Positions 1 through 14,683 are shown, counted from the first letter of the stretch. The stretch is DNA of 40,000 nucleotides from Neocallimastix lanati (nom. inval.) (GCA_016946835.1 JACVTC010000172.1:70001-110000); one strand, 5' to 3'. Numbers and translations are program-made. Notes: generated by a model not told the origin, from the sequence alone.

Positions 1-735
1 TTTGAGAAACATTCACCAGTGGAATGAATCAAAATCTAATTATTCAAATATTCCTCTTAATACTAATGATATGAATGAACCATTTACCAAGCACTAATCA
101 ATATACACATCTTGGAATGCCTTTCAATGAATCATAGGATTTATAGCCTATTGTTGCTGAGATTAACAATAAAATCAATAATACTGTTAACTCTTTTTAT
201 TCATATTTTTAACCAATAAGAAAGTACTTTTCTACTTTGAAACTCCTATTCTATATTTCTTTGTCCTTAAGTTCAGTTCTTTACTATTCCCCTTACTAGA
301 AACTAATAGAAAGAATTATGAAAAAGTTCAAATTGCTTTTTAATCGAGGTTTGTTTTGGAGTTTTGGGGATAAAAAATTAGACATTCAATACCACTATTT
401 ATAATAGATAATACTTATGGAAATATCTATAATCCTTATAGCTAGTTTTTGTATTAAGGTGATGATTTCGATACTTTTAAAAAGTGGAAAGAGTAACGAG
501 TCTTCTTGTATTATAACTCATTTAGTCAAAAAATATATCAATACTTTCACATTATTCATGGATTAAAAAAAATACCTAAATCAACAAAAAGAAATTTCCT
601 GGAGATATACAGAAATTTCACAAAGAAAATGTTCATTATCCAAGTACTTCTACTATTAGATCAATTAAATACAAGAAGTTTAATTTTGGTATTAAAAAAT
701 TTATTTAATGTCCATTTCTAAAATATTTAGAGTTT

Positions 736-790
<55 letters not shown>

Positions 791-914
791 GATTGAACGA
801 ATTAAATGTGGATTCAAATTTGATGTGAAACCTTATGAAAAAAGCAAACTGGAATTAGATGATTGCTCAACATGTTGCACTTGTTGTGATGCTAAGTAAG
901 TAACAGCAATGCCT

Positions 915-949
<35 letters not shown>

Positions 950-1319
950 CATCCTGGATACATTTTATATCTTAAATTTGAAGAATTGAGGAGGCAATAA
1001 TTCATTTATTTTATTTAGATGTTAAAAAAAAAATTTTTTTTTTTTATAAAATTTTCTCCGATTGTTCATAAGAAATTATTGAACATTCCTGATGACAAAG
1101 AAGAAGATTTTGATGATAATATTTATTTTTACTTACGGCGTTTCCTTCTTGTCGGAACTACAATATATGAAATTTTAAAGATTAGATTTTAAGGAAAGAA
1201 GGCACTTTAATAATAATAATATCTTTCAATCACCTTCAAGAGAGTTTTCTTCTATCACGATTTCATAGTTTGTGGAGCTTTCAGAATTCCTTATTTAATG
1301 CTATGCCTTTTGTGATTAG

Positions 1320-1359
<40 letters not shown>

Positions 1360-1560
1360 TGGAATCAATTTATATACCGTTGGAATTATTGTTGCCAAAA
1401 GTGTCAATATTGAAATAATAATGCAAAAAAAGAAAAAAAAAAAAAATTCTGATACAAATTCAAATGATAATTTTTTTTTTTTTTAATATGAAGTTTTCAT
1501 TAATGAAATAGGAAGAGTTTTAGAGACCATTACATCTTCGAAACTCAAAACGTCGTTTTT
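1..1560 (+). pseudogene. Decayed coding region, family unknown
   Basis: This stretch has a clearly higher G+C content than the surrounding spacer. It carries pieces of protein-like reading in all three plus frames, interrupted by stops and apparent frameshifts. Examples are an open run at 506-721, a cysteine-rich piece at 790-893 ending in CSTCCTCCDAK, an acidic piece near 1065-1190 with NIPDDKEEDFDDN, and hydrophobic membrane-like stretches near 190-300. Poly-T runs at about 739-789, 917-948 and 1322-1355 separate the pieces. A donor-like GTAAGT at 896 and a TTTAG near 1019 could be intron remains. I do not recognise the family. The window starts inside it, so the 5' part is missing. It could also be a multi-exon gene whose exons I cannot join; decay is favoured because no frame stays open. 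Confidence 0.35.
739..789. repeat. Poly-T tract (~50 nt)
   Basis: A nearly pure T homopolymer inside the decayed region. Similar runs at about 917-948 and 1322-1355 divide the same region. Homopolymers of this length are prone to length error in sequencing. Confidence 0.85.
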
Positions 1561-1653
1561 TTAATATTTAATTAATGTAAAAAATTTTTTCATATATAAT
1601 TTTTTTTTTAATAAATATAATTAAAAATAAAATTTATTCCTTGTGTAAGGAAG

Positions 1654-1684
<31 letters not shown>

Positions 1685-1741
1685 TATAATAAAATAAAAA
1701 TAAAATATTAATATATTTAAAAAACATTTTGAAATAAAATA

Positions 1742-1953
1742 GAATAAAATATATAGTAGAAATATGAATATAAAATACAGAATACAGATTGAATAAAATA
1801 AATAGTTGAAATATGAATATAAAATACAGAATACAGAATTGAATAAAATAAATAGTTGAAATATGAATATAAAATACAGAAAACAGAATTGAATAAAATA
1901 AATAGTTGAAATATGAATATAAAATACAGAATTGAATAAAATAAATAGTTGAA
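1742..1953. repeat. ~50-bp minisatellite, 4-5 units
   Basis: Tandem units begin at about 1742, 1791, 1841, 1891 and 1934 (partial). Each contains GAATAAAATAAATAGTTGAA followed by ATATGAATATAAAATACAGA. Units are 49, 50, 50 and 43 bp; the last full one has lost the repeated ACAGA part. A poly-A run of about 36 nt and an (AAAAT)n stretch follow at 1981-2040. A related motif occurs at the far end of the window. Confidence 0.9.
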
Positions 1954-1977
1954 GTAGTATAAAAGAGTAAAGTATTA

Positions 1978-2018
<41 letters not shown>

Positions 2019-2057
2019 AAATAAAATAAAATAAAATAAAAATTTAAAATAATATAA

Positions 2058-2069
2058 AAGATATTAATT

Positions 2070-2070
<1 letters not shown>
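2058..2070. repeat. Target-site duplication, left copy
   Basis: AAGATATTAATTG at 2058-2070 is repeated exactly at 2403-2415. The two copies flank the poly(A)-tailed insertion between them, as expected for target-primed retroposition. Confidence 0.8.
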
Positions 2071-2114
<44 letters not shown>

Positions 2115-2402
2115 CAGGGAAGAGAATACACTTCCAAAACTTTATTAAATTTTATTTTAAAAAATACATGTAGGTGAAAAGTACATTTGAAATTAAAAAT
2201 AAAAATTAAAAAATAAAAAAAAAAATAAAAAAGCTCGAAAATACTATGTATTTCGGTAAGTTGTACTATGCGGGAATTTTTCCCTTCCTAACAAATAAAA
2301 AAGAAATAAAACCTAGAAGTAACATCTTTAAAATAGATAGTGTGGTGTCCACTAAACTCTCCCCGGATTCATCATTTATTGAACTACTAGGGCAAGATTC
2401 AT
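2071..2402 (-). pseudogene. 5'-truncated poly(A)-tailed retrocopy, protein C-terminus
   Basis: Read on the minus strand, this segment holds in order: a 3' coding piece of about 44 codons (2401 down to a TAG at 2266-2268), an AT-rich 3' UTR, an AATAAA signal at 2146-2141, 29 nt of spacer, and a genomic poly(A) run of 41 nt (2071-2111 as T). It is bounded by identical 13-bp repeats at 2058-2070 and 2403-2415. The peptide contains SCPSSSINDESGESLVDTTL, then a hydrophobic segment (SILKMLLLGFISFLFV) and a basic end (RKGKIPA), so the parent may be tail-anchored or end in a membrane helix. I do not recognise the parent family. The piece has no start codon and no upstream splice site. Both facts fit an mRNA copy truncated at its 5' end. 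Confidence 0.75.
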
Positions 2403-2415
2403 AAGATATTAATTG
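2403..2415. repeat. Target-site duplication, right copy
   Basis: Exact 13-bp match to 2058-2070, immediately beyond the 5' end of the retrocopied sequence. Confidence 0.8.
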
Positions 2416-3110
2416 TAATTGAAAATATATATATGTATATATTTAAAATTTATTTTTAGTTTTTAAAACTTAAATATATATATGTTCATAAATAACATTT
2501 TCATCAAAACAAACAAACATAAAAAATATTGAAATGGTGAAATGGTTGAAGGTTTACTAAAATTACTCTAATAAAACTATAAATATTATTTTGAATTATA
2601 AAATAATAAAGATATTTCCGATAGTTATCCACTTTTATTATTTTAGAATAAAATTAATATGAATACTCTCAAATTAATATAATAAATCTTAATTATCATA
2701 AAATATTAAAATATTATTATAATATGATATTATATTATACTTATTTTTAAAATATTGTTATTAAAATATTAAAATTTTAAATATATAAATATATAATATA
2801 ATTATAAAATAAAATATAAATAATAAAATAAAATAAGATAATTTTTTTTGCTTTTTTATTTTATTTTATTTTATTTTATTTTATTTTATTTTATTTTATT
2901 TTATTTTATTTTATTTTATATTTATATTTATATTTATATTTATATTTATATTTATATTTATTTTATTTTATTATTTATATATTTATTTAGTATTTTTGTT
3001 TAATTATTTTAATTATTTTATTTTGCTTCTGTATGATTTTTTGATTATTCCTTTTTTTCATATTTTATTTATTTAGTTATTTTTAGTACTTCATTATATA
3101 TTATTTATAT
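2416..3110. other. Spacer downstream of PKA gene, simple repeats
   Basis: Very AT-rich DNA with (TTTTA)n at about 2857-2918 running into (TTTATA)n at about 2919-2960. No gene is recognised. A short open stretch on the minus strand near 2470-2525 has no start or similarity I can use. Confidence 0.6.
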
Positions 3111-5506
<2,396 letters not shown>

Positions 5507-6237
5507 TTCTTCTTTTTGTAAACTTAAAATAATAATTATGTATATTTGAAAAGTAAACTAAAAATCAAAAGTTCATATCTTATTTTTTGATTTATTATAA
5601 TAAGATTTTTATTTTACTAATAAAATTTTATTAATAATAATTTTTTTTATTTTCTTTTCTTTTATAATGTTTATTTATAATTTTTTTTAATAGTTTTTTT
5701 TTTTATCTATATGATATTTTTGTAAGTTATATTATAAAATACAATAAAATAGATATAATTTAATAAAATGGATATATTTAATATAAATATTTATTAAATC
5801 TACTCTAAAATTAATCTATATGAAGATTTTATTATTATTTTAAATAAACTGATTTTATTTTATATTTCTATAATATTAAAATTCATGTTTATTTAAACGA
5901 CTAAAATTCGAAATTTTTATTTGTTTTATAATTATTTCGAAAATTTTATAAATATAATAATAAAATAATTGTATTATTACTATGTAATATAAAAAAAATA
6001 TTACTATTATTAATTATTATAAATAAATAAAAAACTATTATAATATAGTTAAATATTAAAAGTTATATTTAAAACTCTTTATTTAATAAATATTTTTTAT
6101 AATTAATATTTGCTTACCACACCTTATAAAAGAAAAGATAATTGTTCTAATTTTTTAATTTTTTAAATTATATGTTATTTACTATTTATTTAATTATACT
6201 TTTATATAAAAGAACAATAAATAAAAGTTTAAGTTAC

Positions 6238-6274
<37 letters not shown>

Positions 6275-7519
6275 CTAACACATAAAATATAATATTAATA
6301 AATAACTTTTAATAAATAAAATAAATTATTATTTAAAATATCAATATATATATATAAATATATATTTTTTAAATTATTTTATAAATCTATCTTTTATACG
6401 AATTACTTAATCGAACAAATTTATAGTTAATACATCAAAAAAAAAAAAAAAAAAAAAAATATTTATGTACTCTAAATAAATATAATATTGTAAAAAAGTT
6501 ACACTAATATATAATTTTTATAATTCTATATATAAATTCTAAAATTAAATAAAATATATATACTAATTACTTTTAAATAATAATAAAAATGTTATAATAA
6601 ATGATATTTTTGTATCAAAATTTCTATTTTTTTAAAATATATATATATAAATATCCTAATCTTAGATATTTTATTATTTTACACCTTTTTTTGTGTTTAT
6701 TACTATTTTCTAGTTATTTTTGAAAATAATGATTATTCTTATTATTATTAGTAATATTTATAATTTAAAATCTATATTATTTTATTTTAAAAAAATACTT
6801 ATATTATTTATTATTTTTTTTTATATTATGGTATAATTTAAATATATAATTAGATATATCTAATTTTGAATAATATATTTTAATCTATAATAAAAAAAAA
6901 AAAAATTCGTTTTATTATTATTTTTTTAATGTATTCTTAGTTCTTTAATAAATTCAATTCTTTTATATTTATCATAAATTCTTAAGAACTTTTATGAAAT
7001 ATAAAAATAATATTAAAAGTAATTAAATAATAAAAACATAGAAAAGAAAAAAAATATATAATTTAAAAATATATATTAATTCTTTAATTATTATGATTAT
7101 TATTATTATGAATTTTATTATTTTTATTACTGAAATAAATGGTATATTCTATTAATAAAATTTTATTCATTAATTTTTGTTATTTATTATTATTATATCT
7201 TGTTTTACTTTATTTACTTGTTAATTAATTAACTATAACATAAAATGTTATAAATAATTAATAAATAATAAACTAATTATTATTCTGAATATAAACAAAA
7301 CAAAATAAAATAAAAAATAAAAAAAAAAAAAAAAAGGTAGAATAACTGTATTATCTAAATAGAATAAATTATTCATTTATAGTAAAAGATTTTCTCTAAT
7401 TCTTTTATTTTTTTATAAGCTTAAAATTAGATACATATATAGTTATATATATTTATATATGTATGTATGAATAATTATTGAATAATTATTTATTTAATTA
7501 TTTAATTAATTAATTAATT

Positions 7520-7552
<33 letters not shown>

Positions 7553-8007
7553 TTTTTGTAATTTCATTATAATATAAAATAATAATAAATTGATAATTAA
7601 TTTTAATTAAATCAATATATTATACATATACTACGTTATATGATTCTATTAATGGATAAGTATACTTTTATTTTTATATATATATTAACTATCCGTAAAA
7701 AAGTTTAAGATCAAGATTTTGAATTTATATATATATATAAATATGTAATTATAATATATATTAAATATATGTTATATTAAAACTATTATTATAAATAAAT
7801 ATGACTTAATATTATGGAATATATAAAAATTATATTTAATAATATATTATAAAAAAATTTTTTAATAAGAATAATTTTAAAATAAAATAAAAAATAGTCT
7901 AAATTTTATTTAGCAAAATAAAATATGTTACATTCAACAAATTGATTGTTTCTAACTATAAAATTAATCGATATTATACCAATTTTTGTTTTCATAAATA
8001 TTTTCCA

Positions 8008-8031
8008 TTATTATTATTATTATTATTGTTA

Positions 8032-8118
<87 letters not shown>

Positions 8119-8120
8119 TA
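8008..8120. repeat. (TTA)n microsatellite
   Basis: More than 30 TTA units with one short interruption near 8030. The isoleucine/leucine-rich open frame over it is only a by-product of the repeat. Confidence 0.9.
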
Positions 8121-8463
8121 TTTATTTATTATTATTTATAAATATAAAATTAATTTTTATTAATCAAACATTTAATTAGTAACAATATAAATCATCTATA
8201 TATATGATAATAATTAATAATTAATAAAAATAATTATATATACTTTTATTTATTTTTACTTTGATTATTTTAAAGAATTGATGATATATTCAAATTTTCG
8301 TTCATTTAAACATGATAAATAAATGTGAATAACGCTCTATTTTTTATTAATAAAAAATAACAATTAATCTATTTTTCATTAATTAAATAATATGATTACT
8401 ATATATTATTTTCATATATCTATACTTCTATATCAATATGTATATATCTTCCAATATACTCAC

Positions 8464-8673
8464 CTTTCAAATGATACCCGATTATCATCAGGATGCTCAC
8501 TTCGAGTTTGAATCAATTAATTCGATTGTATATTTAAATTTGTAAATTTTTTAATATGTTTTTAATACTTATATTTAGAAAAGTAATATTTAAAATTTTT
8601 TTCTATATTATATAATAATGTTACAAATAGTAAAAAATTTATAGCTTAAATACTTTATATCAGAATAGTTCAT
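8464..8673 (-). other. Possible upstream exons of the PKA gene
   Basis: A GC-richer island on the minus strand ends in a perfect donor, GAAAG|GTGAGT, with the exon edge at 8464. Joined to the acceptor just upstream of the PKA ATG (exon edge about 5522), it stays in frame and reads DNRVSFESLQKEEMDPSQP. A further optional exon would be 8654-8673, starting with ATG and reading MNYSDI, spliced to 8464-8499. This requires an intron of about 2.9 kb, unusually long for this gene. It could instead be a 5' UTR exon or chance. Confidence 0.3.
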
Positions 8674-9305
8674 TTCTTTAAATAGTATAAATACAAAGAA
8701 TAAAAATTAAAATAACTTGTAATAAATATTTATTTTATTAAAAAGACTACTTAATATTCAACCTATATTATTATTTGTAATATATATATAAATTTAAAAA
8801 ATAAATATTACAAATGACTTTGAAAATTATATATTAATTATAGTTAATAATGATAAACTTATCTATTATATATTTACTTATTTAACAATAATAAACATAT
8901 TTAATAATTAAAAAATAGAATATTTTTCTAATTGTTATTAATCCTTTTCTAAATTATAATTAATAATGAATATAATTTATATTACTATTTATAATTAATA
9001 TTGTTATTTATTTTAATTTTTTATCATTCATTTATTTTATATTATTATTAATATGTAATAAAAAATATATTATTTTTGAAACATAAATTTTAAGATTTTG
9101 CCACATGCAAAATTTTATATTTATTTTGAATTAGTTTAATATTTAACATAAATTTTTTGTGTAACATTTTCTTATTTATTGTTGTAAAAGTTATTTATTA
9201 ATCTATTTATAAATATAGGATTAATAATTTAAAATATACATATAATTTATTTATATTATTTTTTAAAAAATATATATTAATTATATAATATAATAATAAT
9301 AATAA

Positions 9306-9337
<32 letters not shown>

Positions 9338-10404
9338 AATTAATGGCTAATTCATATAATTATATTAGAAATACAATATATTTATTTTGTATAAATTTAT
9401 AATAGCAATAATTTTATTTAATCTGTGTAATTTATTTATGTAACATATGAAATCACGTGATATAGTTTAATATATAATATAAAGAATGTATTATCCACAC
9501 TTTTATCGTTAATTGAAATTATTTATATTATTATTATAATATTAATTTTATTATTTATTATTGCTATTATTATTATCGTTTAATTAAATAACCCATTTTA
9601 TTTTAAAATATTAGCAATATTTATAATTTATTAAAAAAAAATTAAAATAAATTTATTAATTATTATTAATGATATATTATAATGCTAAAAATTATCTATT
9701 TACTATTCAAAATAATAAAACTATATGAAAAGAAGAATTAAAAATCATAATTTATATATAATAATTATTTAGAAATATTTTTAAGATTAATTTTTTAATA
9801 AGGATTTTTAAATGGAATATTTATAAATTTTTAATTTAGTATAATCTTCGGAGTAGAGATTTAAATAAAATAATAAAATTTTTGAATATAACAGAAAAAT
9901 ATTAATTCTTTTTAATAATAAGAAGAATTAATATTTTATTGGTCTAAATTGATATTAAGAAACGGCTTTTTATTAATATGATTACATATTTTTTTCTATT
10001 TATTATAACAATTTTTTAATTAACAATAATGATAATTAGAATAATAATAATAATAAAAAATAATTATATTAAATTAAACAAAATGTTGTTAAAATAATAA
10101 CATATTTATATCTAAAACTTGATAATTATATTTGATGAAATATATAGTATAATACATATTATTAATATTTTAATGATTAAAGTTATTTAATTTTTAAAAT
10201 ATAAATAATTACAAATAAAATAGAAATAAAAATAATAATAATTATGATAATAATAATAATAATTAAGTCAATAATATGAAGTAATCTACTTTATAATATT
10301 ATTTATTAATTTGTTACATTATATATGTTTTTCTATATTATATACAACTCTATAATTTTTATATTAAAATTTATTATATTATTTTTATGTATAAGAAAAT
10401 TAAA

Positions 10405-10572
10405 TTAATAAATTGATGGCTTGCTCTCTACACACTTAAAAATTCTATCAGGATCCATCCATTCTTCTTTAGAAATATATTTTTTTTGTTTTTTATGTTT
10501 TCTTTCTTTTAATCCTCTAAAAATTGGTTTTCCCATGTCATTTAATTGCTTAATTGAATCAAGAATTATATC

Positions 10573-10607
<35 letters not shown>

Positions 10608-10979
10608 TTAATGTTTTAAAATAACAAAAAAAAAAAAAAAAATAAAAATAAAAAGGATAATAATAATAATAATAATATATATTTATATAATAAAAATATT
10701 AAATATTTAAAACAAAATAATAATTACGATCAAGTAATAATCTACTAGTTTTTATTTTATCAATATAATTATTAGATTTATGAGTAAGCCATGGTAAAAA
10801 GTAATTTTCGATTTCAGTTTCTCTTGGATCATGAAAGAAACCATTATCATTAAGAGTTTCAAATATAGAAGGTATTAAATTGGATAAGTAGGCCTTTGTA
10901 AATGATTTTGCTGCTATCTTTTCAGCTACTTCTTTCTTTTCTTCCATTAATTTTATTTTTTCTGTAATACGGCGATTCT

Positions 10980-11023
<44 letters not shown>

Positions 11024-13199
11024 GTATTTATTAACAAAAAAATAAGTAATATATAAATGAAATTAAATTATTATTTCATACTTTTTCTTCTGATCGTCTT
11101 CTTTCAGCATCTTCAAGCCTTTGGACTTCTGCTAATTCAGCATCTCTTCTTTCTTCAAATTTAGCCTTTTATTAATTATTAGTTTATAATACATACATAT
11201 ATTATTATTATTATTAATATATTTATAAAAATAAGCATAAATAAATATTTTAAAAGTATATATTACTTGATGTCTTCGTAACATTTCTAATTCTTCTTCT
11301 TCCATAACTTCATTTAAACCTTGTTCAAGTGTTTTGCCAACAAGGACTTCAAGAATTGGTTCAATCTAATTTATATTAATTTTAAATTTTATAAATTTTA
11401 ATATTTATTACTTATATAAGGTCTTATTATTTATGAATAAATGAATAAATAAATAAACAGATAAAATAAAGGTTTTGTATTTACTTCGAAATTAAAATTG
11501 AATAATTCACCATCATAAATTTGTGTTGCGGCATCTTTACCAGATTTTTGAGGTACATATAAAGGTGACGGTGCTCTATCTAAGAAAAGATCAGTTTGGG
11601 TTGTTGCAATTGCTTCTGGAACTTTATCATAAAGCTCTTCTAAATATAAATCAGTTTGAATCTCAACATGTCGACGTCCTTCTACGGGTTCTGGAGTTTT
11701 TATTATTCTTTTTTCGGCAGCTCTTTTTCGAGCTTTGGTTCTTCTTTTCATTTCTTCTTGCTTATGACGTTCTAATGGATCTGATTCAGAATGCTTTATT
11801 ATTCATTCAATTATTTTTATTTTTATTTTTATTTTTATTTTTTTATTTTTTTATTTTATTATTATATTAATAATTTATTTTGATGAATTATATAAATATA
11901 TAAATATGTAATATATTAGGTATATGGTAAATGTTAATCATATAAATAATAAAATTCAGCATTATCAATAAATAATTCTTTATTTAATAATTACCAATGG
12001 AATATTTTTGGCTGCGTAAGTGTTACCACGAACAACTCTTGGATCATACATAATATTGCATGCTCTTTAATAATTTAAATATATACATAAATTGGTATAT
12101 TGACATATTTTAGTATAATTTTATATATTGATATATAATATTAATATCTCATTCAATATTAATAATTTTTTAATATTTATTAATTATAATCTAACTATTT
12201 TTCTTTAAAATGAAATAAAAACTATTTTTTTATTTTTATAATTAATTATTTTTATTTTTTATTTTTCTATTTTTATGATTATATATATATGTTTTTTTTT
12301 TTTTTTTATATTTTGGATATTAACTAATGTAAACATGATATCATATTATAAAATTCTATATTATGTATTTTTAATTTTAATTATTTTTCTATTATTCTTT
12401 TATACTTCATTATATATTAGTATATATAATATATTATAAAAAATAATTTTAATTACATTCTATGATTATCTTGATTAAACTCATTCTTTTGAATAGATGT
12501 CATTTTTTTTAATTCATGGGGATCTCTGTATTTTCTTCTTTGAGAAGGAGCTGGAATTGCCTTAGGCTCACTAGAAAACTTATAATTTTCAACATCCACT
12601 GGTTTAGAAATTGATTGATTATTTGTTGTACTTTTAGTGGATGAATTATATTTATTTTGAATAGTATTATTTTGTTCTTGATATGTTTTTGATATTATAT
12701 TTTGTTCAACTGGGATATTAGTAGTTTCAGTTATTGGTGATTCCTCTGTTGCTGCTACTGTTTCTGCCACATCAGTATGTATTTCCAAAATATTATCTTT
12801 GTTATTATTTATTGGAGGTGTAATGGAAATTTCCTTAATTAATGATTTTTCATTTTCGACTTTATTTTCATTATTAATTCCATTTTCATGAATTTTAATA
12901 GTTTCTTCTTTTAATCTTTCAATACTACTTGCTATTTCTTCATTTGTGCTATTTCTTACTTCATTAGGGGCATTTTCAGTCTCTATAGGTTTTGTTTCTG
13001 ATACCACCTCATTTATTATTTTATTATCTGGAGTATTTTCTCTTACTCCAGGTGTTACTTTATTAATTTCATTTATTACAGTATTTGTTGTTTCATCTTG
13101 TACTTCAGCGTTTTCTGACTGTTGAAATCCATTCATATTTTGTATATTCTCTGTTACTGTAGTTGAAACTTCATTTTCTTTTGTATTTTCCGATTCCAT
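10405..13199 (-). CDS. RSP3: Flagellar radial spoke protein 3, RSP3/RSPH3 (7 exons, 573 aa)
   Basis: Structural stalk protein of the axonemal radial spoke and an A-kinase anchoring protein. Exons on the minus strand are 12457-13199, 11995-12064, 11485-11793, 11267-11365, 11082-11165, 10728-10977 and 10405-10571 (1722 nt). Exon 1 gives a ~250-aa acidic, N/E/T-rich extension with no recognised fold. The conserved core starts at NIMYDPRVVRGNTYA, followed by TPEPVEGRRHVEIQTDLYLE (304-323). IQT, TQT (336-338) and ATQI motifs match the LC8-binding TQT-type sites known in RSP3. The amphipathic helix ILEVLVGKTLEQGLNEVMEE (exon 4) matches the RII-binding region of RSP3. Then come the ELAEVQRLE coiled coil (exon 5) and the conserved YLSNLIPSIFETL...FLPWL domain (exon 6). 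Length is close to human RSPH3. No defect is seen, and it marks the organism as having a motile 9+2 flagellum. Confidence 0.95.
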
Positions 13200-13773
13200 G
13201 TTATTTTTTAATTAATTTTAATATATAAGAATTATCTTTTTATATATATAGTTTTATTAAATTTATTATAAATTTTTTTCCACAACAATAGATATATATT
13301 ATTTTTTATTATTATTATTATTATTATATTATTATTATTATTATTATTATTATAACGTTTAATTCGAATTAAATAAAATACGTTTAAATATATATTTAAA
13401 ATAAGAATTTTTCTTCGAAAAAAAAAAATTTTTTCTTCGAAAAAAAAACTAATTAATTAATAAGTGAATAATATATAATTTTTTTCTTACTAAAATTATT
13501 ATATATATATTTAAAATTTAAAATAATATGGAACTTATATGTGATTAAAACTTTATACAATAAAAAAAAAAAAAAAAAAAAAAAGGATAAAATAATATAT
13601 ATTAAAATAAAATAAAATAAAGGGTTAATTATGGTTAATTATATAAACAACATAATTAATCCAATAACATATAATAAAATAATTATGAAAATAAAAAATG
13701 AAATAAAGTATATATATATAATATTATTAATGTTAATGATAAATAAAAATATAAAATAAATAAAACATTATTT

Positions 13774-13781
<8 letters not shown>
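13200..13781. other. Upstream region of RSP3, no gene seen
   Basis: AT-rich spacer with a (TTA)n run near 13310-13350, a short inverted pair TTCTTCGAAAAAAAAA / TTTTTTCTTCGAAAAAA near 13410-13450, and a poly-A run at about 13562-13583. It should contain the RSP3 promoter, but no specific motif can be supported. Confidence 0.5.
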
Positions 13782-13821
<40 letters not shown>

Positions 13822-14277
13822 TAGACTTAAAGAAAACTTTATTTAATTTATAATGATAATAAAATTACATGATTTAAATGAAAAATAAAAAATAAAATAC
13901 ATGAAATGAAATATTATATATTATATAATTATAAAAATGTGTTAGAAGCAATAGTTTCTTATTTTTCCCATTCATCGATGATAACACCACGTCCGTTATT
14001 GTGGGTAATAATTTCAGTATTAATGTTATCAACCGAATCTGTATCAGATCTTTCACCGGGAGGTGAAAATCCATGCCTTATCATTTCGACACTCTTAGCC
14101 CGCCAAGAAGAGCACTCAATATAAAATAATAAATACTATTATCATAATCCTTTTCTGAATCTAAAGAAAAATCCAAGGAATTTTGTTCAATTATCTTTGC
14201 AAACTTCAAATAAAGATCATCTAGAAAAAGTAAATTTATTTCTGTAATTTTCCAATTTACTTTTGTTTGCAAAGGCC
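13782..14277 (-). pseudogene. Poly(A)-tailed frameshifted retropseudogene, family unknown
   Basis: Minus strand, in order: a coding-like stretch from about 14275 (KVNWKITEINLLFLDDLYLK...), a frameshift near 14100-14125, then a second frame reading WRAKSVEMIRHGFSPPGERS and ending DEWEK at a TAA (13959-13961). A short 3' UTR, AATAAA at 13843-13838, 18 nt of spacer and a genomic poly(A) run of about 38 nt (13782-13819 as T) follow. The signal-to-tail spacing is that of a polyadenylated mRNA. No ATG or splice site opens the 5' end. I see no convincing target-site duplication, so retroposition is inferred less firmly than for 2071-2402. The parent protein is not recognised. Alternatively this is the decayed last exon of a normal gene. 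Confidence 0.5.
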
Positions 14278-14441
14278 AATATTAATATTTTTTTTTAAAC
14301 ACTTTATTTAATATTTATTTGTATTTATTATTTGTATTTATATTTAAATAATTAATTTATAATTATTAAATACTTAAATTTGCTTAATATTAAAATATTT
14401 ATATCTTATCTTATTTTCTTATTTTTTTTCTTTTCTAATTA

Positions 14442-14520
<79 letters not shown>

Positions 14521-14643
14521 TTAGAAATTTATATTTTAATTATTAAATAATTAATTATTGTGTATTTTCTTCCTTTTTATTTTATTATATATATATTACT
14601 TATCTATTCAATTACATTTTTATTTTTTATTTTTATTTTATTA

Positions 14644-14683
<40 letters not shown>

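Larger units (their letters stand above)
5507..10404. other. 4.9-kb AT desert between PKA and RSP3 genes
   Basis: Almost pure A+T spacer with homopolymers (poly-A at about 6437-6460), (TTA)n and (TTTA)n arrays, and no recognisable gene. Two local exceptions stand out. One is a GC-richer island at about 8456-8520, described separately. The other is a TCACGTGA palindrome near 9453, which contains the E-box core CACGTG. The PKA promoter should lie in the low-coordinate part, or near 8.5-8.7 kb if upstream exons exist. Confidence 0.6.

Noticed and set aside
1-720. Reassigned stop codons (ciliate-type TAA/TAG as Gln)
   Set aside because: Reading stops as Gln makes a long frame, but the result is an implausible Gln cluster, and all intact genes in the window end normally at TAA or TAG. 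Decay is the simpler explanation.
1742-1953. CRISPR-like array
   Set aside because: The repeat units abut with no unique spacers, and the genome is eukaryotic. It is a minisatellite.
1634-2137. Phe/Ile/Tyr-rich open frame over the minisatellite
   Set aside because: It is a translation of A/T repeats and poly-A/T runs with no complexity or start context. The same applies to open frames at 15868-16053, 29155-29355, 29392-29574 and 29926-30108.
7942-8163. Poly-isoleucine open frame
   Set aside because: Pure product of the (TTA)n microsatellite.
9453-9460. TCACGTGA palindrome as a regulatory site
   Set aside because: A single CACGTG core in 4.9 kb of spacer, far from any start codon, is too weak to call a functional site.
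11523-11870. 115-aa plus-strand open frame over RSP3 exon 3
   Set aside because: Antisense shadow of a conserved RSP3 exon. Minus-strand conservation is decisive.
13770-14365. ATTTATAAT as a target-site duplication for the second pseudogene
   Set aside because: The match is only 9 bp of A/T in DNA where such words are common, and the right copy lies about 80 bp beyond the coding-like sequence.
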